DNA of 64,000 nucleotides from Warburgia ugandensis (GCA_035236585.1 CP141132.1:45387880-45451879), one strand, 5' to 3'; shown: positions 28,506 through 41,545, counted from the stretch's first letter. The notes: generated by a model from the sequence alone, not told the origin. Translations and numbers: made by a program.

Positions 28506-28683
28506 GTAATTCAACAAGACACACTCAAATTTACTTAACAAAGAACTCATGAATTTTGTCACCTTAACTTTTGGTAAATAAGTTATGGGTTTTTCAAAGG
28601 ATATTATTTCTTCAACATGGATTAGGCATCAGATTTGGGTTTTTCATGATTTTCAAATTAGATTTTCATTTACAATTTCATGT

Positions 28684-28870
28684 GCTTGGTATCTGGTCCT
28701 ACGCACAACACCTAGTGCATGGGCACTGTGCACAACTCCTAGCGCTTGAGATCAGTGTACAACTCCTAGCACTTCAGATTTGCACACGACACTAGTGCTT
28801 GAGGTTTATACACAATGCATAGCACTTAAGCATTGCACACAACACTTTAGCATTGAGCATTGCACAATAG
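28684..28870 (+). repeat. Tandem repeat, ~27 bp x 6-7
   Basis: Units start at about 28684, 28717, 28744, 28771, 28797, 28824 and 28852. Each has GCTTGAG/ACTTCAG-like text, then GCACACAAC, then CTAGCRC/TAGTGC. Confidence 0.8.
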
Positions 28871-29316
28871 TGTATAGATACACATGATTGTGATGGCTTT
28901 TGATATCACACAATTTTGGGAATTTTAAATCATTGATATACTTGTATATGTGCACATAGTTTCAAATTGACTTTCAACATGACCATGATCCAAGACTAAG
29001 ATATGTAATTTGGTTATTATACTAATTGCATTAGAGTATACTTAGCAAAATTAAGTCTTATAAATGATTTTGCATGATGCATGGTGGAGTATGACACGTG
29101 GTTCTATATGAATTTCTGTGAACAATGTGAAATGATTTACTAAGAATGGTATTTTCTACATATGTAAAATGAATGAATAAGAACATATTTGTAGCACAAA
29201 AATACACACATGTGTATGGAAAATGTATTTAGTTACTTTTGCATTACAAAATAGGAATGATAGTGGTTTTTATTTTTGATAGTGTATTAATGGTGTGAGC
29301 ATATCCATCTATTATA

Positions 29317-29394
29317 GATGAGTCTTGTAGTCAATACTGATAGATGACTCTTACAGTTGATACTAATAGAAAACTCTTGTAGTTAATACTAGAG
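29317..29394 (+). repeat. Tandem repeat, 26 bp x 3
   Basis: Units at 29317, 29343 and 29369 of the form GATGACTCTTGTAGTTAATACTAAT A/C. It lies upstream of the hairpin block of the family-E remnant. Confidence 0.85.
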
Positions 29395-30204
29395 AGTTAT
29401 AATACATTGATGGCTCTACTCTAGGAGGATCAGATTGGCCCTTCGCCTCCGAAACATATACCTACCCTAAGAGGCCCATATATAGGAGTATGTGTTATGG
29501 GGAGATTACTTCTATAAGAGATCCAATGGCCCCATGAGGCCTGGTGGAGATTGTGTGGTATCCATGATCAAGCATTACAGGATGTCAGTTCTCTATGTGC
29601 ATAGTAGACCATATAATTATAAGACATGTATTGACATGTCAATTATCCTTGAGGATATTGGCCATCATTTATTTAGGATTGTGGCAAGATACTATTACTC
29701 AATGATACAATACATGATTGTCGTTGCTTTCAATTGACTAGTTTAGGCATGTTCCGACTGAGTGGTCATACTCACCCACACCAACATTTTTAGGAGACGT
29801 TTCTACTAAGTAGACAAAACTTGGCAAGTAGAACTAAAAGGAGTTGCCTTTAAAAGTATGTAGGAGAATAATGTAGTCTTTAACACTTTAGTTATCATTT
29901 CAATACTATTGACTTTCATGTATAAGACAAGGAACTTTTATTATATGAATTATGGTTGATTTTAGTTATTTCGCTAGTGACTAGCAGTTCCTAGTAGTGT
30001 ATATAATTCCTTGATATTCATATTTATATATGTAAACTTTTAAAGAGTAGCACTGGGCTAGAAGGGTGGTTTTCAAAAAGTAATATATATATAGTACACG
30101 TTTTGAAAGTTTCTAAAAAAAAAATTTCCTTGAGAAATCTTTTCAATATTTTACTTCAAAAATTATTTTTCAAAACCCGGGTTAGTACATTAGGCTACTA
30201 CCAA

Positions 30205-30728
30205 ATGTTAGAAATAATCATTTGGAAACACCTAATTTTATGAAACTCTTGTTAGGAAAGTACCTAAGATTTAGAAGTTGTTATTTAGTCTAGGAAACTC
30301 TTATATAGATAATTGCTCACTAGTCTTGTGCATTGCTTATTTGTGAGGGTTGTTCCCATATATTTATGCCCTTTATAGCATGAACAAAAAAGGTATAGTT
30401 TGAATTGGACATTTTTTCTATTGTGGAAGTGTGAATGCATCTCAACTTTTTTGTATCTTCTATATCTCTTGGAGGGATTTAAGAGTGGTGAAGAGCCTAG
30501 TTCTATATTTTTAAGGTGGTGACTTATCTGAATCCTTAAAGTCATCACCTAGTTTCTATCTATAGTATTATATCTTTTTGTTGGTGATTCTATATCCAAG
30601 GAGTGGTGAGCTATTTCCATACTTTAGTTCTGTATCTCTATGGTAGCAATCATTTTGTATCCATAGAGTGATGAAGTATCTTTAATCTAACTTATTATAT
30701 TTTATTTTACTTGATTACTTGGTATTAA
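30205..30728 (+). repeat. Probable 5' LTR of the interrupted gypsy element
   Basis: About 0.5 kb between the family-E terminus and the primer-binding site. Candidate starts are TGTTAG words near 30206 and 30250. The exact edges and 3' LTR partner are not visible. The minus-strand open frame at 30285-30548 is a chance frame. Confidence 0.4.
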
Positions 30729-30729
30729 A

Positions 30730-30747
30730 TTGGTATAAGAGCTTAAG
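30730..30747 (+). other. Primer-binding site, iMet-tRNA type
   Basis: TTGGTATAAGAGCTTAAG resembles the TGGTATCAGAGC complement of initiator methionine tRNA and precedes the gag text by about 60 bp. Confidence 0.65.
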
Positions 30748-30799
30748 GTTTTGAGGTCATTTTGAGCAAGGTACATAGTTGCTTCTGACGAAGATTCTT

Positions 30800-31800
30800 G
30801 TGATATGGATTTGGATGACCTAAGGAGACAAATCAAACAACTCCAAGAACAATTAGAGCAATATAGCAATTATGGTGACAGAGGAGGTGAGAAATGAAAT
30901 GTTGGATCCTCTAACAATGACTCAAATGATTCTCTTTCTTCTTCTAAAAGAAGTTGAGGTTTGCATAAGAGATCATTGTCAAAAAATATTCCTTGAGGGT
31001 AGTGTGATTTTTACTTTTTAGGAGTGAAAGTGAACATTATTGAGTTTGGAGGAAAAATGCAACCTAATGAATTCCTAGACTTGCTTTATAATATTGAACT
31101 TGATTTTTAATGCAAGATGTTCTTGGAGGATGCTAAGGTAAAATTAGTTGCACTTAAACTTAGAAAGTACATTTCTTTATGGTGGAAAAATTTAAAGAAA
31201 TAAAGAGCACGTTAGGGAAGAAGAAATATTAAAAATTAGGAAAAGATGAAAAAGGAGTTCTAAAGAAGATTTTTATCAAAAAACTATAGAATAGACACAT
31301 TTTTAAAACTCCAAAATCTAAAGTAAGAAAACTTGAGTGTTGAGGAACATACTATTGAATTTGGACACCTTATATTAAAAAGTGATATGGCGAAGCCTTA
31401 AGAGCAAAACATAGTATGTTTATTGGGTGGTTTAAAGAAAAATATGGGAGGTATAGTACATTTACAATAGTACTGGTCTTGCAATGATGTTAGAAAACTT
31501 GCTTGAATTTTGAAAAACCAACAAAAAAAAAAAGTTTCTATTGGAGGCATTTTTAGATCCTTTGGAAAGAGAAAATGTTTCATTCTAGGGAGCATTTCTT
31601 CTTCTAAATAAACACCTAGTACAAGATTCCAAAAGGCTCAATCCAAAGGTGATGGCAACAAGCAATCCAATTCCTCAAGTTTAAGTATGAGGAGATGCAT
31701 CAAATGTTAAGGTTTTGGACACATAACCCTTTTGAATGTCCAAACCACAAAGTAGTTGCTTTGGTAGAGGAATACTCAAATCTTGAAGATGAAGAAGAAT
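30800..31800 (+). pseudogene. Gypsy gag, fossil
   Basis: The plus strand shows the parts of a plant Ty3/gypsy gag in order. First is a short coiled-coil-like N-terminus near 30805 (LRRQIKQLQEQLEQY). Next is capsid text near 31020-31200 (FGGKMQPNEFLDL, LKLRKYISLWW). A CCHC-knuckle-like patch near 31690-31745 is followed by an acidic tail. Gag would form the virus-like particle in the cytoplasm. The copy is broken; no intact gag frame remains. Confidence 0.7.
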
Positions 31801-33114
31801 CTCAATCATGTCATGAATAGGAAGAAGATGCCATTTATTATGATCAAGGTGAGATCCTAGTGGAGCAAAAAAGCTTAAGTGTTATCCACAAAGATGATTA
31901 CAATAGGCTACACTACACCGCCTTTCACATAAGTTGTATGTCCAATGGAAATGTATGTGATGTTATAGCTGACAATAGTGCTTGTTAGAATGTTACTTCT
32001 ACAAAATTAGTGAACAAGTTGAAGTTAAAAGCACCATACAAACTTAAGTGGCTAGAAAAGATAAATCAACTCAAAGTAGCAAGTAAATGCTAGTTTCTTT
32101 CTCTATTGAGAAAAGGTACAAAGATGAAGTATGGTGAGTAATTCAAAAGGATGTATGTCACTTACTATTAGGACATCCATAACAATATGATAGGAAAGTC
32201 CAACATGGTAGTTTCAAAAATACTCACTCTTTCACTTTCAATGATGAGAAAATTGTTTTAGCGCCATTAAAACTTGAGATTCTTTCCAAAATATTGGAGG
32301 TAGTTCACTTGAGCATCAAGCACAAAATTTATTTGGTTATTGAAGTTTTAAATGCTACATGTTCTATTAATGAGATTGATAAGATTCTAAACAAAAATGT
32401 ACAACCAATGGTTACAAAGTATGAAGATGTATTTCCTACAAAAATTCGTAATGGTTTACCTCCTATGAAAGATAAACAACATTGTATTGATTTTCTTTCT
32501 AGATCTATCCTTCCTAACAAAATTGCATATCAAATGTGTAACAACCCCAATTTTTATGAATATAATTGAATTATTAAAAATTAAAAGTTGAAATTCTAAA
32601 AGTGGAACTAGAACTTTGAGTTCTAGGAAAATTCATTTTTATAAAAATAAAATCAAGACTTAAAACTTGGATATTTGTAATGTACTCAAAAAACCTATCA
32701 AAATGATTATAAGTATGTCAAATTTTGAGTCCAGATGAAAAATCCTTATTTTTCTCTATTTTTATGAATAAAAGGGTAAAATAGTAATTTTACTCATAAT
32801 TGAGACCTAAGACATCAAAATTTAGAATGCACTTAGAAAACCAATCAAAACGACATTAAGTATGCTCAATTCTGAGTTCATAGAAATAAACCCTATTTTT
32901 CTCCATTTTTAGAATTAAAAGGGCAAAATGATCTTTTCACAACTATGTGGGCCCCACAAGGTGGGCCAATGGTCTGGAAGACCACCATCATGAGTTAGAC
33001 CACTACCAGCTGGTAGTGGAGAAGGAGGTGGTAGTGGGAATCCAATGACAATTTAATAATAAAAAGAAATAAAACATAATAATGACATATAATCATGGAA
33101 AATTCAAAATTGCC

Positions 33115-33122
33115 TATAAATA
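33115..33122 (+). promoter_or_regulatory. TATA box of LTR family B
   Basis: TATAAATA in GCCTATAAATAGCCC; the second copy has the same box at 61292-61299 in a matching context. Confidence 0.65.
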
Positions 33123-34907
33123 GCCCATAAAATTTCCCAAAAAATTTCCTAATGTTCTTCATAAGGTCCCCTACAATGCCCCAAAATCCCTGCTCAAAAC
33201 TCCCCCTCCATCGTCCCTATTTCTCTCTTCTTTCTGTCTTTCTCTATGGGTATGTCCTCAGATGCACCCGGGCAGATGACCCCGTGTTTGCATTAGGAGC
33301 ATCCAAGGACGCGTCATCCCTGATGAATCAAGGTTTCCTCCTGGGAAACCCTAAACCCTATTAGCCATTGAATTACAGACCTCCGTTCCAGATCTCAGGG
33401 TTGATCTACAAAAGCCCTATGTTTTAATGATGATCCACTAGTGAGATCATCAGAAAAATCAAAACATATGTCAACTCTAGTACTAGTTACCGTCTCTAGC
33501 ATGTTCTTCAATTCTTTTAGAAAATTTAGCTAGAAAAATCAAATCTTGAGCTGATGGATCTCTTCAGAGAGAGGGTATCTATAGAAGCCCTATGTTATTT
33601 CTCCATTTCTGGCAATGGAAACTAAATAATCAAATGCATGTATATTTTCTAACAAAACTAGGGTTTCTTGAAGAAATTATTCCCTTCTCTAGTGAAATTG
33701 CTTCACTGAACCAGCCCAGGTAGGTGGCATCTCCCTCTTCTCTTTTCATTCTAGCATGCTTTTCTAAGTTTCCAGTCATCTCTAATCTCCCCCAGCTGTT
33801 GATCCGTCAGAAACAATGGATCTGACATGGAGGGATGAGATCTCATCATTTGCTTGCTCAGATACAAACCCTGAGCCATTGGATGAGTTCCTAAGGCTCA
33901 AAAACTTTAGGATAAGAAAGCTCAGCCCTTGATGTCTTCTGATTTGGGAGATCTAGAGAAAGGTTGATCTGACAATCCAAATTGGACCATCTCAACCAAT
34001 CTCCATGAGATCGATCTAAGAACGCCACCTCTGTCTTCGTGAAGGAGATGTGGGCAACTAGTCGTCCCCACACTTGGTATGCCCAAATTAGATCTGAGCC
34101 CTCCAATCTTTGAATTGAAGCCTTGTTTCTTCAATTAAGAGATCATTTTAGCTCTGATTTTAGATCTGAAAACACTGATGCATTCCTTATGTTATGAAAA
34201 ATCTATTGGAATCATGATCTTAAAATGTAAATCTAATCCAATGGATGGATCCAAGACACCCAAAAACTCTAGGAACAACAATCATAGTAAAAATAGAGAT
34301 CTGAACTGATGGATGGGTTCAGGAGGTCCCAAAAACTTAGGGAACATGATCACAGTAAAAATTTTGGATCTCTACATCAAATAATTGAATAAAAACATTA
34401 AAGATCAATATTAACATTTAAAACTAGCTAAAATCTTAAAATTCAAATTCGAATCTCAATTTAACTCTAAATTGATATTTGAAAGTTGGAATGAATTCCT
34501 CATAATGAGGAGAACGTATTGAAACGATAAAATGATAAGTTTAATTCATGAAATTTTCTGTTTTTAAGGAGATAAGGGTACTAACATCCTTGATCTACAA
34601 GATCTGGGATGATCAGACCATTGAAATAATTTTTGGATGATGATCTAATGATGTAATAACTTAAATAAATGGGTTGGATGTAATTGAATTGGCAGATACT
34701 AAAATCTTGACTATCAAAAGTAGTAAAATCAATAAAAATGCATGAGATCTTGATCTCATGCCCTAAAATTGCTTAAGAACTTCTTCATCGGTTAGATTAA
34801 GAAGGATTAGATCATGTGATAAAATGATATCAATGATCTGGTGATGAGATCACATTGAGAAAATGAGTAGATCTGATAAAAATAAAAGATCAAAATCTTA
34901 ATCTTAA

Positions 34908-37528
34908 TGTAATAACCCCAATTTCTGTAATATTGAAATCCCATGAAAAGTTCAGTTTTGAAGATAAGGGCATTTTGGTCATTTCACTAGTTGCCTTAAT
35001 TGAACCCAGAAACTTGGTCCTAAAAATGGTACCATTAGATGCATCTAGGAAAAACGAATCCAACAAGACCAAAATCACCCAAAACGGAGTTAAAATGAGC
35101 AAGTTATGGCCCTTTGAAGTTCAGGGGCAAAATTGTAATTTTTACAAAAACGGATTTGGCTGCAAAACACAGGGGCCCGTTTTGATATGGGCACCCTTCA
35201 TATTCCACCTCCTAGAGAGTTCTAGAACAGTAGTGATTGGAGGAGAAATCACCGCCATTTTGGAGGTTTCTCCATCGCCATTCAAAGGCGATGAGAGCCC
35301 CCTCCAGAACCCTCTCTTAGCTCTATAAATAGAGCTCTTGGGAGCCTCTAATGGCAGCCCAAAAAGTTCAAGAAAACCTGATGAGGAGTGGTGACCTAGA
35401 GGAGAAAACAAGGAGAAAAACCCAGCAACGAGCCAGGTATGCCCAAGATCCCTCAAAACCCATCTCCACCGTAGTTCTAAGGTCAATTTCCCTAGGTTTT
35501 TGCATGAAAAACCATGCAAAATGCAGCCTCGGAGAGCCACCAAGGACCCAAGGACATTCCCTGGGCCGCACTGGTTCTACAGGGTCGAACCAGGGTGTCC
35601 TGAGGATGCCTCGGTCCCCCAAACGATGGAACGTTCCAGTCGGAACGTGACACGTTGACGTAGTTTGAAAAACCAAACAGGCGCGTCCAAGGATGCGCCC
35701 GCAAAAGAGACAGTCGGGCGGAAAACCCGGCGGGTCTGCAGACACACCCGCTGAGGCGTATGCCGCAGAAGCACAGCACCCTAGTGGTACGTGGGTTTTT
35801 CGTTTCTTAAGGAAGCCGGGGCGCACGACGCAGACGCGCAGTGCCCTAGCATTCTGTCTTTTCATTCTTGAGACCCTTATGTACGTGTGACACTAAAACG
35901 CTTATAACTTGAGATCTAGAGCTCTAATTGATGCGCCGCAAAAGGCGTTGTGTCCATGTCGACGACGCGGACACATCCAAACTATAAAATCCCTGATCAA
36001 GGCCCAATAAAATATGGGGATGACCCTTAGAATAGGATGGTGGTGCGTGACCACTAGACCTTTGGAAAACTGAGGATACCAAGGCCCAATTAGGACCTTA
36101 GGACACCCATAGGCATAGGGATGGACCCCTAATTCCTAAGTAATAAGACCCAACTACCCTAAAACCCATAAAAGATGGGCCAAACTAACCTTGACTCCCC
36201 AAACCATGTTCAGGAGCGTCCGAGGACAAAAGGGGTTAGCGCGACCTAGTCAGGTAGGTGCTCTATCGCTACTAGATTCTTTTAAAAGAACTATGATTGT
36301 TTTGCGAATACATGTTTAAGTATATGAATTATTTAGCATGCATGTGATAAATGCTTTATACATAGACATGTTTTGTAAATAATTGCATATACATTATGCA
36401 TAGATATGTTTTGCAAACTATTGCATACATTGCATGATTTATGAGCATTAAGTTCTTGTAAAAATTGCATGTCCTTGAGGGTTGCCAAAAGACGCTGGAG
36501 TGCCGAGGGCTAGGTAGTTGTGAGGGACCCAAAGAGGACAGGTTTTGAAAAAGAGGTTTTTGCTTGTCTGCATGATAAGTGTAGCCTTGGCCGATGAGGG
36601 CGGGCTGATGAGGGCGGGTCGATGAGGGCGGGCCAGAGAGAGTTGATAGGCTTCTAGGCAGGGTTATGACTTTGAATGTGAGACTAGCATTGCATGCATG
36701 TTTTGCAATCGATTTCATAAATTGCATGATTTACGACGAAGGAAGTGTCATATGCCCCGTGGAGGTATATGATCCTCTGTCCTTAGGTACCCGGGGACCA
36801 CACGGCGGTGAGGTCGTGGGCATAGTGGGACCCTATGGTTTCGTGGATTTATGTGCATTACATATGGCATGATATAAGGTTGGTCGACCATACCATGATA
36901 GATATCCATGAGTTGGATTCAATGAAGCATCTTATGCATATTATTATGTTATGATATATATGATACTTTCGACTTGTTTTGTGAGATTCTTAAGTCGTTA
37001 GTATTTCAGTTTGACAATGGATTTTTAATATCGATATTGAACTTGAGTATTCAGACTGGCACATGATTTGAAAGAGCATATGATTTTAAAACATCTCATG
37101 CATTATAAAACTAGTAGTGATAGACTCCTACTGAGTATAGTATATACTCACCCTATCCTTATCATTTTTCAAGATGATTCCATCCCCGAGTAGAGGACAT
37201 CTATGTTAGTGCTAAGAGCAAGTGAATAAAAAAGGAAACACTTATACATGTAAGTAAATTCTCAACCCTTTGGATATGTATTTGTATTTAATTACAGTTG
37301 GGCTGTGTGCTGTGATTGGATAGACCTGGGGAAAAACGTTTATGATTTCTGAAGTTTTTCAAAAAACACCTTGGATGTTGAGAAAGCAAAAATGACACTC
37401 GGGGTTTTCAAATTTGATTTCAAATAAAAGATCTTTCTGCTGCATTGCATTGTTTTTCAAATAGGGATCCCGCCTTAGGAATTTAGATTTTTCATTTAAA
37501 AATGCATGAGAAAACCTGGGTCGTCACA
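34908..37528 (+). mobile_element. Solo LTR, family A, nested in family B
   Basis: Starts TGTAATAACCCC and ends GGGTCGTCACA, flanked by CTTAA at 34903-34907 and 37529-37533. Its length (2621 bp) is close to the family-A LTRs at 19780 and 25857. Its edges, TATA box (35324-35331) and U5 half (from about 36240) match them, whereas the GC-rich leader (about 35500-35970) is largely different sequence. It formed by recombination between the two LTRs of an inserted element (inference from the known mechanism). Open frames at 34933-35865 lie in the leader and are not recognised. Confidence 0.9.
36593..36634 (+). repeat. Tandem repeat, 14 bp x 3
   Basis: GATGAGGGCGGGCT and two near copies at 36593, 36607 and 36621. 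Absent from the other two family-A LTRs, so it arose in this lineage. Confidence 0.9.
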
Positions 37529-38169
37529 CTTAAATAGGATGAAAGATGACCATTGGATCATGATGATATGTTACATGCATTTATTTGAATTATTAATGTT
37601 ATTGTAAATGTCTTTTATTACTTAGTGGATTTAATTGTAGATTTACTTATTTATTTATGCTTTAATGTTCATATTATGTAAATTACATGAAAAATGTAAT
37701 TAATAAAATATAGATATAAATGGACATTTACAATGAACAAAGGACATGGACTTAAACATAGTTAAGGGCTATAGTTAGTAGAACAATATAAGGATTATCA
37801 ATTCCTTTGCCCAAATTAGAAGAATAATAAACCCCATGAATGACATTTTAAATGTTCTTGGTAATTAAAATCAATTAGAAAGAGTACTTATGGTTAAAAT
37901 GCTCATAGGAACCTTGTTAAAGGTTGAGCTAGTGTCACCTCAGTGGACTTTGAACATTGTGGTTATAGGGGGTATATATGAGCCAAGTGCTTTTCCCTCA
38001 CCTCCCATTGACATAAGTTGTGATCTAAATGCCTCCTTACATGAGGGTTGTATTAACCACTCTTTGAGTAGACTTTAACTAGTAAGCATTGGTCAATTCT
38101 AACATAAGGAGGAGTAGTCTAGACTTAGGATGAAATAAGCTATCTTCAACTAGTAAAACATTAACTAGT

Positions 38170-38200
38170 TGAATAATAATAATAATAATAATAATAAGAT
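38170..38200. repeat. (AAT)n microsatellite
   Basis: About eight ATA/AAT trinucleotides in a row inside LTR family B. Confidence 0.85.
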
Positions 38201-40396
38201 CATAAAAGGTTAGTAAAATATCTAATCTTAATAAAAATGGTAAGTAAGATAATCAAGATCAAACAAGATCCATAAGGAGATCTTGAATGATCAAGAACAA
38301 TAAGAATCATAACATTGTATTGTATTTAGTATGTTTGCTTATTAGTATGTTGTAGATCAAATCTAGATCATTAGATTAGATAATCTAAACCCTTGATCAA
38401 ATATGATTCAAGGAAATGAACCAGGATCATCTTCCTTAGGGATGTTCAAACAACTGAACTTTGATCAAAGAAGAACTAGATGATAGAAGATATAAGCCCT
38501 TGATCTTTACCAACAAGTATAAATTATTGATCAAAAGATCTATGAAAGATCAAGATCAAAGAGATGGATACACAAAGACTTATAAAATATTTAGATTTGA
38601 AAGATTAGAAGATCATTCTAACCATCACATTTATTGATCAATAAGATAAACACTATCTAAGGAAGATAGATTGTATGGATGATAGGAACACACGAAAGAT
38701 CTAGATCCTTTATATCAAAGGACGAGATTAGATAAGGAATATAAATATGGGATTATCCAAGTTGTTTAGATAATGACAGTATGTATGTATTTACAAATTA
38801 CATAGAAGATCTGAATGGATGAATCACTACATAAAGGTAGGTGGAACTTTAAGAATACAAGATCTATGGTCTATGAAATTGTCGTTATACATAGAAATTA
38901 TGATGCTTAAGAATGATAATATGCTTAGTTGCATTTGAATCATAATTCATGTATATGAGATAGAAATAAAATGTTGAAGTTAGATGAACTACATAATAAA
39001 TACCTAGGTATCATTTATGATTGCCCCTAAACTTAGATAAGAACATAATAATAAAGGATATCATTTGTATCAAATGAGTATCCTTACACTTAATGACATT
39101 TTGGTATATGAATACCAAAATAAAGGTAATGGGGATCATTTACAAGAAATGATTAATACCTAAATTTAAAAATGAAATTATATCCTTAGTATAAGGATAT
39201 TGAATACGAGGGTAATAATATAAATAGATAGATCATCTGATATGAACAAGAAGTATTTTATATACAAGCATGGAGGCTTGTGATTTTGTTTTAATAGGCA
39301 TAAGCTTAGGGATGCTATGCTATGGGAGTTATGAGGGTTTAGCCACCCGCTTCCTGAAATTTGATGATATGACGATACCTTGCCTAAAGGGAGGCTAAAA
39401 GTCAGGTTGGGCAATTATGGGAAGGCCCCACTGTGAAAGTCCTGTCTCCCCATATGGGCAGTGACACAATATTTTCCACCGTAGTATCAGTGATGAACAT
39501 GATAGTTATATGAGCGGGCCAGTATGGATCAGATTGCAGCATGGTAGTCCTTGAGTATTTTGCATTATGATGTATGCCATAGTGAGATGCCAATACTACC
39601 CTAATGAGGGAGTATTTTTCCAACAAAAGTCTAAATGATTTATCAACTTAGTATATCTGAGTATGATTATTAATGTTTGAGATATTAACTATTTTTCATG
39701 ATTTTTTACTATATATATATACATACGATATAGTGGTGAGTGGTTTAGAATTATCATAGTAGATATTACATGATAAATTATATGCTAGAATGATCATATA
39801 TGGTATGGTTCATGGAAATTGAATTATGTGATTCATATGGAATATGATGATTATGAATACTGTACTTTTGAATTATACGATTCCATATGTTCTTGAATCC
39901 CTTACCAAGCATAGCTTGCTGAGATATTGTAAATGTTTGAATGTTTACAATATCTCAGAGGTAGAAAGAAAAGAATGGAGGGATACGACATGGGAAGATG
40001 AAGACCATGCTGTTGATCAAGACTATGTACTATTGTGGAAAGGATTGGATTGTATTTTGATTTGTGTATTTTGGACATAAGATGTAATAAAGGGCCTGTG
40101 TATGTGAACCAGTGGATCTATCCTGCAATTTTAATAAAATGAGTTTCTTTGGAAACATATGTTGTATACAAAATTATGTATGTATATGTGAGTGAAATGT
40201 GGCATTTAGGTTTCTGAAAAGAATTTCAAAAAAAATAAAATTCGCTACTTAAGTTTTCAAAATTTTTGCAAAATTGGTCAACCACTATTTGAAAATAAAT
40301 AACGAAAATGTATTTCAAAAACCCGGGTAGCCACAAAATGAGTCCTAACGAGCATGAAGAAATGCAAAGACAAGTTGATGAATTAACTGCTAAAGT

Positions 40397-40985
40397 TTGG
40401 CTTGGGAAAGTAAGAGTCCGTGTACAATAGTTGCCCTTCTTATACCAAAGAATGATGGAACGTGGAGAATGTGTATTGATAGCAAGGTGATGAACAAGAC
40501 AACAATCAACTGTTACTTCCCTATCCCTCACCTTGACAATCTACTGTATCAACTCCACGTAGCTAATACTTTTTCAAAGATTGATCTTTATAGCAGGTAG
40601 CATTAAATTCGTATTAGACCAAGTGATGAATGGAAGATGACTTTTAAAACTTGTGGTGAACTCTACAAGTGGTTGGTTGTACCTTTTGGCTTATCTAATT
40701 TTCTTGGAACATTCATGCATTTAATGACTCTTATCTTTAAGCCTTTTAATGAAAAATTTGTTGTTGTGTACTTTGATGAAATTTAGACCAAAAATCAAGA
40801 GGAACAAAGTACTACATATTGTGAGAATAAAAGTTAGAGGGGAAATATGAATAAGTGCAATTTCTTCACCGATAGCCTTATCTTTTTAGGGTATGTTGTT
40901 TCAGTCGATGTAGTAAAGATGGATCTAAGTAGAGGTTCTTCTCAGTTAGCTAATTTCTCAATATGTTCATGATATGAAATGCTTT
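40397..40985 (+). pseudogene. Gypsy reverse transcriptase, fossil fragment
   Basis: The 40397-40600 stretch reads LLIPKNDGTWRMCID, then NCYFPIPHLDNLLYQL and FSKIDL, the fingers/palm start of Ty3/gypsy reverse transcriptase. Following text to about 40950 continues the same domain with interruptions. The fragment is cut at 40986 by the CACTA copy and is broken otherwise. Confidence 0.75.
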
Positions 40986-41545
40986 CACTATTACATATGA
41001 GGGTTTTAAAGTTAGCATAAAGAAGTTACTTATTTGATTGTTGACTTCATAAATATTTTACAAGTCACTTTAAAATAAACGAATTTAAATATATAGACTT
41101 AAGAAGTCATTTAACTGTAAGTGACTTAAAAAAACTGGTGCAAAGTGGGAATTTTTCAAGTGAAGCACTTTTAAAGTCATTTAAAATTAAAGGACTTCCA
41201 AAATTATGTAATTTTAAAGTCGTTTAGTAGAAAACAACTTTAAAAATCAATAAGTTTTTAAGTCATCTTACGTAAACAACTTCAAAAGTATCACAAAAAA
41301 TTTGGCAGGAATATTATATTTAGAGAGAACACGCTTTTAAATTCGTTTAATATAAAATGACTTTACAAGTAACCCTTTTTTAAAGTCATTTATTCTAAGT
41401 GACTTTAAAAGTATGATAAGAGATTGGCGTGATGATTAATATTACACGGGATGGGGTTTTAAAGTCATTTGACACAAAGCGACTTTTAAAGTTAATCATT
41501 TTTAAAGTCATTTATTACTAAATGACTTCCAAAGTCCTTGTTCAT
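40986..41545 (+). repeat. CACTA-3 terminus and subterminal repeat array
   Basis: A dozen or more words of the type TTTAAAGTCATTT and AAATGACTTTAAAAGT in both orientations, spaced roughly 20-50 bp, next to the CACTA terminus. Equivalent to 11090-11543. Confidence 0.8.

Larger units (their letters stand above)
28511..30189 (+). mobile_element. Older LTR remnant, family E (3' portion)
   Basis: Non-coding block with two short tandem arrays, then the TGAGT…ACTCACCC hairpin block at 29759-29778, then an AAACCCGGGTTAGTACA terminus at 30189. The whole layout parallels the U5 half of families A and F. The family-A element inserted into or beside it at 19780. Its 5' edge was not found; it should lie left of 19779. 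No target duplication could be verified. Confidence 0.5.
32537..40335 (+). mobile_element. Solo LTR, family B (~5.2 kb without its insert)
   Basis: Starts TGTAACAACCCC and ends GGGTAGCCACA, flanked by AAATG at 32532-32536 and 40336-40340. Without the nested family-A solo LTR it measures about 5.17 kb, which is very long for an LTR. A TATA box lies at 33115-33122. A second copy (60737-63608) matches its first half and the 37740-38170 part. A very GATC-rich part lies at 38210-38850 and a perfect 15-bp hairpin at 39919-39958. No protein-coding content is recognised; open frames such as 33152-33364 and 39844-40080 are probably chance. Confidence 0.8.
30205..40985 (+). mobile_element. Ty3/gypsy (chromovirus-like) element, interrupted
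   Basis: A probable 5' LTR (about 30205-30728) is followed by an iMet-type primer-binding site (30730-30747), gag text (30800-31760), a protease-like area (about 31900-32000) and reverse-transcriptase text (40397-40985). A family-B solo LTR splits the pol region between 32536 and 40336 with target duplication AAATG on both sides. The right part is cut by the CACTA copy that starts at 40986; no further pol or 3' LTR was recognised. It is broken many times besides these insertions. The chromovirus-like label rests on the reverse-transcriptase text only. Confidence 0.75.

Noticed and set aside
33340-33362. AAACCCTAAACCCTA resembling plant telomere repeat
   Set aside because: Only two units, inside an LTR. 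Such words are common in plant DNA and do not indicate an interstitial telomere.
35142-35890. Long open frames across the solo LTR leader, for example 35368-35865 minus
   Set aside because: GC-rich, no known domain, different from the frames in the other family-A LTRs, and inside an LTR with exact target duplications.
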